A DNA stretch of 64,000 bases from Candidatus Poribacteria bacterium (GTDB lineage Bacteria > Abyssobacteria > SURF-5), in the NCBI GenBank assembly GCA_016215705.1, contig JACRIR010000003.1, positions 1 to 64,000 of the forward strand. The letters are read 5' to 3'. How positions within the stretch are numbered: the first letter of the stretch is position 1; each line of letters opens with the position of its first letter. The notes beneath the pieces were generated by a model that saw nothing but the letters and a program-made list of their open reading frames with translations, ran no database searches and was not told the DNA's origin. Both the position numbers and the translations under genes were made by a program. Positions 18,478-27,905 of the stretch are shown here, in pieces.

Positions 18478-19815
18478 TCATTCGTGATCCGTCTCTTTTC
18501 CCTCCTTCTTCTTGCGCAGGTCCTCAAGCCGTTTGCTGATCTCGGCCTCGAAGCCCTCCGAGCTCGGCTTGTAGAACTGCTTGCCGGGCGGGCCATAGAG
18601 TTGCTCGACGTAGTGGCCGGGATAATCGTGCGCGTATTTGTAGCCCTCGCCGTGTCCGAATCGCTTCGCGCCCGGATAGTTTGCGTCTCGCAGATGCTTC
18701 GGCACCGGAAAGGTCGGCTGCTCGCGCACGTCCTTGCGCGCCTCCGAGATCGCCATGTAGCTCGCATTACTCTTGGGGGCGCACGCGACGTATATAGTAG
18801 CCTGCGCGAGCGGTATCTGCGCCTCGGGCATGCCGACAAACTCGCTCACCTGCATTGCGGCGTTCGCGACCACGAGGGCCTGCGGGTCGGCGTTTCCGAC
18901 GTCCTCCGATGCGCAAATAACGATTCTCCGCGCTATGAATCTCGGTTCTTCGCCCGCCTCAAGCATTTTGGCAAGCCAGTAGATTGCTGCGTCGGGGTCA
19001 GAGCCGCGCATGCTCTTGATGAAAGCCGAGATCGTGTCGTAGTGCTCATCGCCTGTGCCGTCATATACGATGGCCTTGCGTTGGATCGATTCCTCGGCTA
19101 TCTCGAGAGTTATGTGAGTGATGCCGTCACTGTCCGGTGGAGTCGTAACCGCGGCGACCTCGAGAGCGTTCAATACGCGTCGAGCGTCGCCATCCGAGGC
19201 GTTTGCCCAATGGCTCCGGGCCTCGGGGTCAAGCCGAATCTTCATCTTGCCCAACCCACGCTCCTTATCTGTGAGCGCATGATCGATCAAACTCGAAATG
19301 TGCTTGGGGCCGAGTGACTGGAACTGGAATATCTGCGAGCGAGACACGAGAGGAGCGTTCACAGCGAAGAACGGGTTCTGCGTAGTCGCCCCGATGAACG
19401 TTATCGCGCCTTCTTCGACGTCCGGGAGGAGCGCGTCCTGCTGAGCGCGGTTGAAGCGATGTATTTCGTCGACGAACACGATGGTTTTCTTGCCGCTCGA
19501 GAGTATCCTCTGGCGCGCGCCGTCGATCAATTGTCTCAGGTCGGCGACGCCTGATGTGACCGCGTTCAGCCGCTGAAACGACGCGCGCGAGGTGTTCGCG
19601 ATAATGCGGGCAAGCGCGGTTTTGCCGGTCCCGGGCGGGCCGTAGAAAATTGCGCTCGAGAGCTTGTCTGCCTCAATCTGCTTGCGCAACAACATGCTTT
19701 TGCCGATGAGGTGTTCTTGTCCGACGAATTCGTCGAGCGTGCGCGGGGCCATTCTCCACGCGAGCGGCGCGTTTTTCTCGCCTGCGCGCCGGGCCTCTTC
19801 CTCAAAAAGGTCCAC
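18478..19815 (-). CDS. rarA: Replication-associated recombination protein A (RarA/MgsA AAA+ ATPase)
   Basis: 'PLAWRMAPRTLDEFVGQEHLIGKSMLLRKQIEADKLSSAIFYGPPGTGKTALARIIA...VFVDEIHRFNRAQQDALLPDVEEG'. Likely GTG start at 19815 (ORF to 19866). Confidence 0.96.
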   Translation of the reverse strand: MDLFEEEARRAGEKNAPLAWRMAPRTLDEFVGQEHLIGKSMLLRKQIEADKLSSAIFYGPPGTGKTALARIIANTSRASFQRLNAVTSGVADLRQLIDGARQRILSSGKKTIVFVDEIHRFNRAQQDALLPDVEEGAITFIGATTQNPFFAVNAPLVSRSQIFQFQSLGPKHISSLIDHALTDKERGLGKMKIRLDPEARSHWANASDGDARRVLNALEVAAVTTPPDSDGITHITLEIAEESIQRKAIVYDGTGDEHYDTISAFIKSMRGSDPDAAIYWLAKMLEAGEEPRFIARRIVICASEDVGNADPQALVVANAAMQVSEFVGMPEAQIPLAQATIYVACAPKSNASYMAISEARKDVREQPTFPVPKHLRDANYPGAKRFGHGEGYKYAHDYPGHYVEQLYGPPGKQFYKPSSEGFEAEISKRLEDLRKKKEGKETDHE

Positions 19816-19862
19816 TGAATTCCACCTTCTTTCCGAACGGATTATAGCGCCGGCGGTACAAC

Positions 19863-20939
19863 TCAATGCGGTGCTCTCAACCCTTCATCGAGCATCGCCA
19901 GGAAGTTTTGGGGATTGATATAATTCGCGGCGCTGTTGCCGGTACCGAGCGCAAAACCTCCGTCGGAGGCGCAAGCGGATATTATCTCGCGAACGCGTTT
20001 TCTGACTTCTTGTTCCGAACCGCGCGCGAGCAAATCCATATCGATTCCACCGAGAACGGCGATGTGATCGCCATACAGCCGTTTCGCCTCCTCGATGGGC
20101 GTGACCTGATCTTCAAACGAATGCCGCGCGTCAATCTTGCCTACGTTTATCAGCGCGTCCATGAGCTTTTCGATTTTTCCGCATGCGTGCAATATGAACA
20201 TCTTGTTACGTTCATGAATAATACGGCCGATCTTCTCATGCCAGGGTATGACGAGCTTGCGGAAATGGTCCGGCGACATGATCAGACCATTCTTCGAGCC
20301 CATATCCTCGGCCAATACAACTCCTCCGACTGTGTCAATGGCCGACAGGTTGGTTGCGGCCTCGCATGTTATCCGGCCGACTTTATCGAATACATCGGCA
20401 ACCAGGGAGGGATCATCGTGGAGCATGTAGCAGAGGCTGGTTATCCCCATAAGTCCGCGCACGGTCTCAAACACACCCGGAAGCGCAGCCACGATTTTCA
20501 TGCCCTCCGGCAGGTGTTGGCTGACGAAGTCGAATCTCGTGTACTTCTTCCGGCTGAGGTCCGGCCAACTGAAGTCCTGAAAATCCTCTCTCGAGGCGAT
20601 GGGGCCCTCTGTCTCGGACTGCCACGGTCGGGCGCCCCTGCTCAATCGGGCCGTATCGTCGGCAAACATGAAATTGCCGGGCAGAATCGGCATGTTCCAG
20701 ACGAGCACATAGTCGTAGCACAGGCGGCGCATAAGCTTGATGTCTTTGAGCAGCTTGGTCCGTGTTTGCTCGGGATCGGTGTCGAAGGCGGAGGGAACAG
20801 GCTCTCCGAGAATCGCCTCCATCAGTTCCGTGTCGATCTGGATTTCGAAGAACGGAATGCGATCGGGCTGACCTTCTCGCATGATCGCTTTTCTCAATCG
20901 CTCAAAATCAGGATCCGGTGTTGGGAAGCCGTTTAACAT
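19863..20939 (-). CDS. Uroporphyrinogen decarboxylase (URO-D) family protein, probably methyltransferase-like
   Basis: 'PDRIPFFEIQIDTELMEAILGEP...DDTARLSRG...LAEDMGSKNGLIMSPDHFRKLVIPWHEKIGRIIHERNKMFILHACGKIEKLMDALINVGKIDARHSFED'. Confidence 0.88.
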   Translation of the reverse strand: MLNGFPTPDPDFERLRKAIMREGQPDRIPFFEIQIDTELMEAILGEPVPSAFDTDPEQTRTKLLKDIKLMRRLCYDYVLVWNMPILPGNFMFADDTARLSRGARPWQSETEGPIASREDFQDFSWPDLSRKKYTRFDFVSQHLPEGMKIVAALPGVFETVRGLMGITSLCYMLHDDPSLVADVFDKVGRITCEAATNLSAIDTVGGVVLAEDMGSKNGLIMSPDHFRKLVIPWHEKIGRIIHERNKMFILHACGKIEKLMDALINVGKIDARHSFEDQVTPIEEAKRLYGDHIAVLGGIDMDLLARGSEQEVRKRVREIISACASDGGFALGTGNSAANYINPQNFLAMLDEGLRAPH

Positions 20940-21158
20940 ACAAACCCTCCGTTTGTTCGCGGGCCGGCGAATGCCTTGAGCCGGAATGCCGGATGAATCG
21001 AATCATACCACGCCCACTTCCTTTGGTTCAAGTAGTGTGGGGCATCCCTGAAATCCAGAACATCTTCATTCATTTGACACCTTTCCGGCCTCGTGATAAA
21101 CTGACCCTACATCGTATTTCCACCGATCTTCCCGCTCATCCTCCGGAGGGACGCCGCC

Positions 21159-22352
21159 GTGGACATGATCGAAATTCTCCGCCAGACAGTCGCTCGCAAA
21201 GCTTCCGACCTGCACATCACGATAGGACGGCCGCCCGTCATGCGCATTCACGGGGAAATCGAGCCGCAGAACGACCTCAAGGTGCTCGAGGCCGCGGACA
21301 CCGAGCGGCTCATAGGCCAGATAATCACCGAGGACCAGCGCAAGGAACTCGAAGAGACGCTCGAGCTCGACTGCTCTTACTCGATACCCAACGTCTCCCG
21401 GTTCCGCGTGAATGTATTTTTTCGCAACGGCGGAATGGGGGCGGCCATTCGCACCATTCCTAATAAGGTGCCGACCCTCCATGAGCTCGAACTGCCGCCG
21501 GTGGCCGAGAAGCTTACGCACGCGAAGAATGGCCTCGTTCTCGTGACCGGCCCCACAGGCAGCGGCAAATCGACCACGCTCGCAGCGATGATCGACGCCA
21601 TCAACCGGAACCGCAAAGACCACATCATGACGATCGAGGACCCGATCGAGTTCGTTTACGAACACAAAAAGGCCATCGTCAACCAGCGTGAGCTCAACGC
21701 CCACACGCTCTCCTTTACGAACGCGCTCAAGCACGTGCTCAGGCAAGACCCCGACGTCGTGCTCGTGGGTGAAATGCGCGACCTCGAGACAATCGCTGCG
21801 GCAATAACCATCGCCGAGACCGGCCACCTCGTCTTCGGCACTCTGCACACAATGGGGGCAGCCCAGACCATCGACCGCATCGTGGACGTGTTCCCCTCCT
21901 ATCAGCAGCAACAGATAAGGATGCAGCTTGCAGGCTCGCTCCGCGCCGTCATCTCGCAGACGCTTCTTTCCCGCAAAAGCGGCGGACGGGTGGCGGCCCG
22001 CGAGATCATGGTTGTGAATCAGGCGGTCTCCTCGCTCATCCGCGAGGGCAAGACACACCAGTTATACGGCGTCATTCAGACGGGCGCAGCCGACGGGATG
22101 GTCACGCTCGAAATGGACGTTGCGCGGCTGCTTTCCCGTGACATCATCACTTACGAGACCGCAATAAGCGCCGTCAACGACGTCAAGACATTCCTTACGA
22201 TAATCGAGCGGGTTGTGGCGAGCCCCGCTGCGCCGCAACCGCAACCGCAGCCGCGTCCGCAAGCTCCCGGCGCCGCGCCGCCGAAACGACAAGAGCCAAG
22301 GCCCGCCGCGCCTCCACCCGGCAAGGATTCAAAAAGCGGTTGGTGGAAATAA
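21159..22352 (+). CDS. pilT: PilT-type twitching motility ATPase
   Basis: 'ASDLHITIGRPPVMRIHGEIE...GLVLVTGPTGSGKSTTLAAMIDAINRNRKDHIMTIEDPIEFVYEHKKAIVNQREL...VGEMRDLETIAAAITIAETGHLVFGTLHT'. Confidence 0.95.
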   Translation: MDMIEILRQTVARKASDLHITIGRPPVMRIHGEIEPQNDLKVLEAADTERLIGQIITEDQRKELEETLELDCSYSIPNVSRFRVNVFFRNGGMGAAIRTIPNKVPTLHELELPPVAEKLTHAKNGLVLVTGPTGSGKSTTLAAMIDAINRNRKDHIMTIEDPIEFVYEHKKAIVNQRELNAHTLSFTNALKHVLRQDPDVVLVGEMRDLETIAAAITIAETGHLVFGTLHTMGAAQTIDRIVDVFPSYQQQQIRMQLAGSLRAVISQTLLSRKSGGRVAAREIMVVNQAVSSLIREGKTHQLYGVIQTGAADGMVTLEMDVARLLSRDIITYETAISAVNDVKTFLTIIERVVASPAAPQPQPQPRPQAPGAAPPKRQEPRPAAPPPGKDSKSGWWK

Positions 22353-22356
22353 ACCG

Positions 22357-22396
22357 CTTATTCAGGACACCTTGCCGCAAGGTGTCCCCGAATAAG
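22357..22396. repeat. Family-A palindrome
   Basis: CTTATTCAGGACACCTTGCCGCAAGGTGTCCCCGAATAAG, 4 nt after the pilT stop. Confidence 0.9.
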
Positions 22397-22425
22397 AGCT
22401 GTTTTCTCAGGAGAGTTGAGAGCTT

Positions 22426-23391
22426 ATGTTTGACGCATCCGACCTCAAGAGAATCCCCATCCTCAGTCACATGGGAGATTCCGACCTCGTGACGCTCGGA
22501 TTGGTGGCGGAAGAGAAGGAGTTTCTCTCTGGCGCGACGGTCTTCGAGGAAGCGAGCGAAGGGAATGCGCTCTTCATTATTGTTTCCGGCGACGTTCAGA
22601 TAAGCAAGGCCACGCATTCGGGCGAGGCAAAGGTGATAGCAACCCTTGGGCCGGGCGCTTTTTTCGGCGAGATGGCGCTGTTCGACGACTTCGTGCGGTC
22701 AGCCACGGCGTCGGCGTTGACGCCTGTCCGGACGCTCGAAATAAGCAAAGACGCCTTCATGAAGTTTCTCACGCGCGACGCGGCCAGCGCGTCCCGAATG
22801 ATGCTCGAGATCGTGCGGACCATGGCGCCGCGCATACGTCAGACAAACCGGGAACTTGTTGCGCTCTATGAAGCAGGGCGAATCATCGGTGACCGGGCTG
22901 AGTCCGGCCAGATTCTCTCCAGCCTTCTCGGCGTTCTGTCCGATGCAACCTCATGCACGCGCGGCTCTGCGTTTCTGCTGAACGCCGCAGGCGATATGCT
23001 CGAGTGCCGCGCCGCCTTCGGATACGAGGCCGACCCATCGGGTTGGTCCGAGCCGCTTGCGGGCGGAATTGCCGGAGAGATAATCCAGGCCGCGAATGCG
23101 ATATCGATCGAGAACTTTCAAAAGGACCCCCGCTTTCAATCCCTCCCGGCCGTCGGCTACGAAACTCCCTCCATGCTGGGCGCCGCTCTTCGAGCGCAAG
23201 GACGCGCAATCGGAATGATTGTGCTCTGCGACAAAACGGACTACAAAGGGCGCCCTGTGCCGTTCACGCCGGGCGACGCCAACCTCCTTGCGGGTGTTGC
23301 GGCACAAGCGTCGGGCGCAGTCGAGAGCGCGCGTCTCCATGAAGAGGCTCAAGAAAAAGAAAAGCTTGACCGCGTGTATTTCAGATTTTAG
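22426..23391 (+). CDS. Cyclic nucleotide-binding domain + GAF domain protein
   Basis: cNMP-BD 'ALFIIVSGDVQISKATHSGEAKVIATLGPGAFFGEMALFDDFVRSATASA'; C-terminal GAF. Confidence 0.9.
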   Translation: MFDASDLKRIPILSHMGDSDLVTLGLVAEEKEFLSGATVFEEASEGNALFIIVSGDVQISKATHSGEAKVIATLGPGAFFGEMALFDDFVRSATASALTPVRTLEISKDAFMKFLTRDAASASRMMLEIVRTMAPRIRQTNRELVALYEAGRIIGDRAESGQILSSLLGVLSDATSCTRGSAFLLNAAGDMLECRAAFGYEADPSGWSEPLAGGIAGEIIQAANAISIENFQKDPRFQSLPAVGYETPSMLGAALRAQGRAIGMIVLCDKTDYKGRPVPFTPGDANLLAGVAAQASGAVESARLHEEAQEKEKLDRVYFRF

Positions 23392-23446
23392 AAGGTGGAG
23401 CGAAAGACATCCAGTCTTCGTCATTCCCGCGAAGGCGGAAATCCAA

Positions 23447-23487
23447 CTTATTTGGGGACACCATGCGGCATGGTGTCCCCAAATAAG
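23447..23487. repeat. Family-A palindrome, perfect 20-bp arms
   Basis: CTTATTTGGGGACACCATGC-G-GCATGGTGTCCCCAAATAAG. Confidence 0.95.
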
Positions 23488-23577
23488 CATGGGCGTGGGA
23501 GCGAAGCGAAGGATTCCTTTGGACTTGCGCATGGAAAAGGACGAAAGGGTCAAGACGAAAGGCAAAAGGGATCGAGG

Positions 23578-24168
23578 TTGTCCCTGATAGAATGGCTTTG
23601 CCAAAAGTGGGCGCTCGAAAAGGAACTCGAGCATCCAACTTATATCGTCGGTCTCGGAAGCGGCGTTCTAAAAGAAGAAACGGGGGAACTGACTACCGCA
23701 AGCAAGAACGTGGTAGACAAGTGCTTCTCAGTCTATCATATTCATCAACAGGCGGCGGGCATTATTCTCGTCGGGGGCATGCCGTGGAAAACACCGCCAT
23801 TCACGGACGTCGGTCTGATGCACAAAAGATTGCTGAAGCTTAGGGAATCAATCAACCAATTCGACCTGCCTCTTGAAAGAATCACAACTCTTAAAGGCAA
23901 CAACACGCACGAACAGATTCACGCTGTCCATCTCTTTCTCCAAGATTACCCGCGAGCGACCGCGCTCGTCGTGTGTCCGAGACTGCAAAGCCGTCGTCTG
24001 AGAGCTATCCTCAAGAAGCATAACGTGCTTGATAGAACGGGAATCAGGACGGTCAATGACGGATGTGAGCCGCACAGACCGGTCGAGAAGTTCCGGTGGA
24101 GCCTCACCCGCTATCTCATGAGGGAAATGCTGGCTTGCGTTCACCACAAACTCCACGGCTGGATTTGA
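23578..24168 (+). CDS. DUF218 (YdcF/ElyC-like) domain protein
   Basis: 'TYIVGLGSGVLKEETGELTTASKNVVDKCFSVYHIHQQAAGIILVGG'. Upstream ORF extension is repeat DNA; true start uncertain (TTG used). Confidence 0.65.
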   Translation: MSLIEWLCQKWALEKELEHPTYIVGLGSGVLKEETGELTTASKNVVDKCFSVYHIHQQAAGIILVGGMPWKTPPFTDVGLMHKRLLKLRESINQFDLPLERITTLKGNNTHEQIHAVHLFLQDYPRATALVVCPRLQSRRLRAILKKHNVLDRTGIRTVNDGCEPHRPVEKFRWSLTRYLMREMLACVHHKLHGWI

Positions 24169-24364
24169 GATCAAGCGAGTGAACTCGCGTGTCATCCTCA
24201 ACCGCGGATTGTCATCTCGCCCCAAACTGCATAAGGACAAACTTGTAATTGGAGATGGTTGTCCTCCATGACTATTCTTCGCGAATACCATAACTAATTG
24301 CAACAACTAGTCTTACATGCTATCTTAGGAGCAATTGCCCAATGTGATTACAATTAAGTAACCC

Positions 24365-24399
24365 CCGATTACAGAATTGTATTTCAATTCTGTAATCGG
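24365..24399. repeat. Perfect 15-bp inverted repeat with 5-nt loop
   Basis: CCGATTACAGAATTG-TATTT-CAATTCTGTAATCGG. Confidence 0.9.
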
Positions 24400-24730
24400 A
24401 CAGTTTTGGACGAAGAGTAGGCTTGTGCATCCCACGAATTCTCCTTGACTGATGGGCCATGATTCGAGGCTCGCCCAAACCATTTTGCTTCATCTAAGTA
24501 TTTGCAAAGGTTAGCCTTGCGAAGCGAATTCCAGCGCCATAAAACCTCAACGCCAAGCCTCCTACGTTCCATAACAAACGCTACTCTGGTTACCAAGAAC
24601 TCTTGGCACTGGACTTGCTCATTCCTTTCACCTGAACTACCGGGCTTCAAAACAAATAAAGAAGAGGCCATGCGTTAACATGTTAAGAAACCTTCTCCAG
24701 AAACTGGATTTTGCGAAAGGAGAATCCAAT

Positions 24731-27586
24731 ATGACGTCCCCAAAGGGTTTGTTTGTGCTGGGCATCGCGGGCTGTCTCCTCGCGCTGCTATTGATTCCGG
24801 TCCAGATTATGGCGGCAAATCAATGGGAGTCGCTGGGTCCGTACGGTGGGGACCGGTTTGATTTGAGGATTTCGCCACAAGACAACCAGACGCTGTTTGT
24901 TTATGGCTTCCGTGGGATACACAAGAGCGTCGACGGAGGGGCCAGTTGGCGATCTGTCTTCACCCCGGAAATGATGAAGGGGAACTCAGTCATAGCTCTG
25001 GATTTTGATTCTTTGAACTTCAGCCATGTTTACATCGGGGGCTCCTCACAGGGAATATGGCGAAGCTACGACAACGGCGAGACATGGACCGCCTGCAATA
25101 GCGGCATACCCGAACGCTCAACCAACCTCTATGTCCCGATATCCTCTCTGGCGTTCGATTCAGGCGGAATCCTCTACGCTGGTATTTCCGAAAACGGAGT
25201 GGTACTCGATCCGCCGCCGGCATGGATTTACTCGAGCAACAACGCCGGCGACTCGTGGGTTGATGCCGACAGTGGAATCGTAGTCTCTGCCCCCGTGCTC
25301 TATCAGAAAGTCAGTGTCTTGCTTTCAAGGGATGCGGCAGGTCAAATGTGGGCGATGGTGTACGGCGGCGGGGTGTTCCGGCTAGAAGGGGGCGTGTGGG
25401 TATCTCATAATGGCAACCTGCCCACCAGCGCACTGAGGGCGACGCACCTGGCGCATCACCCGACTGATGCCGGTCATCTCTACCTTGGGACGGAGGACTC
25501 ATGGACTTATGAAACCACAGATGGCGGCGCCACGTGGACAGCTATGACACTACCCGGCGAGTTGAGCGGTCTCAGCGTGCTTCCCCTTATCTACTTCATA
25601 GGGATCGATCCTAACAATGCCTCCCTCATTAACATAAGGGCCAATGACAGTGTAGGTTCGATTGAGCAACCTCTCTTCAGGCCACGTCCCGAACAGAATC
25701 AAGGAAGCGGACTTTACACGAGTTTCAATGGCGGCGCGCAGTGGACCAAACAATCCATAACACTCTTCCGAAAAGTTTTCGATCCTTCAGATATTACTAC
25801 CGGAAACATTCCCGGAATCGGCACGGTCACGCGCTCGACGACTTCCTATGTTATCACCGGCGGCTATCGAAGCGTCAATAAGAGCACGGACGGCCAAATG
25901 AATTACGACACAATAACCAACGGAGTCAACTGCGTACTAATGAATACCGTCTGGGTGCATCCGAATCCTCCTCCGGGCTATGAGGAAATTATCTACTCAG
26001 GCGCCGAGAGCGGAATCTATTTGACATCTCGCCAGACTGCTCCCGCGTGGAAGAGGCAGACGCCTGTTGATGGACTCCTCTACACGTGGTCGTTTGCCGA
26101 AGACTTCCGGGACCAGTCTCAGGTGTTCTATAGCACAGGGAACCCCGCCTGGAGCTATGCGGCGCAACGCGGCATTTACTCGACGAGCGTGGACTGCCTG
26201 AACAATCCTGAGAGCGAGTGTGCCCCGGGAACCCAACTGCTGGCTGATGTAGGCGTCTGGAAAGTAGTAACCACTCCTGCGAATCCGTTGAAGATTTATG
26301 CTGCGTGTCAGGAAGACGGTGTCATGTTCAGCTCTAATGGCGGTCAGACCTGGAACACTCTCAATGCCGGACTCACGTTGCCAATCAGCATCACCGACAT
26401 AATCCTGGACGGCAGCGGACGACCCCTGTATGCCGCCAGCCGCACGTCCAACGGTGATACATCATTCGACTATGAGAAAAACTGGGGCGCCAACCAGGAT
26501 GAGGCCGGCGCCATTTACGCTTTTAACCAGCAAACGCAACAATGGGCGCAGCTCCCATTAGTCGACGCCGCCGTGATGGCGCTTGATTTTGACGCGACAA
26601 ATAATGTTCTCTATGCGGCCAGCGTCCAAGGTGTTCTGCGGTCAGACAACGATGGCGCCACGTGGAGCCAATTCGCGCCGTGGCTGATCTTTACCGATGT
26701 TGTCATTGACCCGACACAGGTGGACACCCTCTATGCCAGTTCCTTCGCCGGGCTTTACCAATCATTCGACCGAGGACTCAACTGGGTTCTGAAGGATGAA
26801 AGTCTCCGCAATCTGGAGATTAATCAGTTGGCAATCGACTCTACTACAGGCACGCTCTACGCCGCTACCAACGGAGAGAGCGTCTATCGGCTGTCATCCG
26901 ACCCGCAGCCACGGGTTGGTCTCACCGTTGCAGCCCTTGACTTTGGAAGCATTCCAGTCGGATTCACAAAGCAAATGACGTTCGCCATCACCAACACTGG
27001 TGACATGGACCTGGTTGTGCAGAGCGTTGCTTGCGGGAATGCGGCGTTCTCCATTCTGGAGAGTTTTCCGCAAACCATTCGGCCGTGGAAGACCGCGACG
27101 GTGTCCGTCGTCTTTTCGCCTCTCGCCGCCGGCCCGGTCAACGCTAACCTGGTGGTTTCCGGCAATGACCCTGTGCAGCCAACAACTGCACTGCCTCTCT
27201 CAGGCGCAGGAACGACGCCGGTGCCGCTGGTGGCGGACATGAAGGTCAACGGGAGCAATGGACCGCTTACCGTTAACTATGGGACAACTGTAAAACCGAG
27301 TATCACCATGACGGCGGGTGACTACGTGGGTCAACCCGCGGAATACTGGGTCTATGTTCACACACCGTTCGGCACATACTGGTTCGTTCTTGGCAGAGGA
27401 TGGGTCCTGTCATCTGCGCCGCTTGTCTGTAAATCCAATCTAATAACGAATATTTCTCCGGCCATGAATCTGGGCTCAGTAAGGCTACCCAAGGGCAGCT
27501 ACACGTTCGGGTTCGGAGTTGACACAACAGTTGACGGTATTTACGGCCCGGCGTGGGGTGACATGGCAGACCTGACGGTTCGCTAA
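24731..27586 (+). CDS. Secreted BNR/sortilin-type beta-propeller protein with choice-of-anchor-D/HYDIN-like domain
   Basis: Signal peptide 'MTSPKGLFVLGIAGCLLALLLIPVQIMA'; repeated 'S.DNGATWS', 'SFDRGLNW'; 'LDFGSIPVGFTKQMTFAITNTGDMDLVV'. Confidence 0.85.
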   Translation: MTSPKGLFVLGIAGCLLALLLIPVQIMAANQWESLGPYGGDRFDLRISPQDNQTLFVYGFRGIHKSVDGGASWRSVFTPEMMKGNSVIALDFDSLNFSHVYIGGSSQGIWRSYDNGETWTACNSGIPERSTNLYVPISSLAFDSGGILYAGISENGVVLDPPPAWIYSSNNAGDSWVDADSGIVVSAPVLYQKVSVLLSRDAAGQMWAMVYGGGVFRLEGGVWVSHNGNLPTSALRATHLAHHPTDAGHLYLGTEDSWTYETTDGGATWTAMTLPGELSGLSVLPLIYFIGIDPNNASLINIRANDSVGSIEQPLFRPRPEQNQGSGLYTSFNGGAQWTKQSITLFRKVFDPSDITTGNIPGIGTVTRSTTSYVITGGYRSVNKSTDGQMNYDTITNGVNCVLMNTVWVHPNPPPGYEEIIYSGAESGIYLTSRQTAPAWKRQTPVDGLLYTWSFAEDFRDQSQVFYSTGNPAWSYAAQRGIYSTSVDCLNNPESECAPGTQLLADVGVWKVVTTPANPLKIYAACQEDGVMFSSNGGQTWNTLNAGLTLPISITDIILDGSGRPLYAASRTSNGDTSFDYEKNWGANQDEAGAIYAFNQQTQQWAQLPLVDAAVMALDFDATNNVLYAASVQGVLRSDNDGATWSQFAPWLIFTDVVIDPTQVDTLYASSFAGLYQSFDRGLNWVLKDESLRNLEINQLAIDSTTGTLYAATNGESVYRLSSDPQPRVGLTVAALDFGSIPVGFTKQMTFAITNTGDMDLVVQSVACGNAAFSILESFPQTIRPWKTATVSVVFSPLAAGPVNANLVVSGNDPVQPTTALPLSGAGTTPVPLVADMKVNGSNGPLTVNYGTTVKPSITMTAGDYVGQPAEYWVYVHTPFGTYWFVLGRGWVLSSAPLVCKSNLITNISPAMNLGSVRLPKGSYTFGFGVDTTVDGIYGPAWGDMADLTVR

Positions 27587-27621
27587 GTCGGCGCGTTGAG
27601 AAACGTGCCATTGGAAAAAGA

Positions 27622-27653
27622 AGGGACAGACCCGCAGCATGGGGTCTGTCCCT
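27622..27653 (+). terminator. Probable intrinsic terminator
   Basis: AGGGACAGACCC-GCAGCATG-GGGTCTGTCCCT followed by ATTTTTCTCTT, 35 bp after the stop of the BNR protein. Confidence 0.7.
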
Positions 27654-27666
27654 ATTTTTCTCTTAA

Positions 27667-27695
27667 TTGACATTCAATGCCCGTTCTGTTAAAAT
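27667..27695 (+). promoter_or_regulatory. Sigma70-like promoter upstream of the exopolysaccharide locus
   Basis: TTGACA (27667-27672)-N17-TAAAAT (27690-27695). Confidence 0.65.
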
Positions 27696-27905
27696 TTGCG
27701 CGACACGCTGAAGACTGATAAAGTCGTCATAATAGATATTAATGGCTTGATCCTCCTTTTGCACGGTTAGCGGGTTAGAAGAGGCGAATGATCATCATTC
27801 GGAATCTTATATTGAGTGCATTGTGGTTTGTCATTGTGGCTCTTACGGTTTCCGTGGTTCTCTCTCTAGTTCGGTTTTGACGATTGCCCCTCGTGAGACA
27901 GGGTA

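Noticed and set aside
19866-20936. 356-aa + strand ORF
   Set aside because: Lies fully antisense to the clear URO-D gene; a shadow ORF from codon bias with no recognisable domain.
21066-22058. 330-aa - strand ORF
   Set aside because: Antisense to pilT; shadow ORF.
24365-24399. Possible integron attC site
   Set aside because: Arms are perfectly paired and no R/L box consensus or integrase is present.
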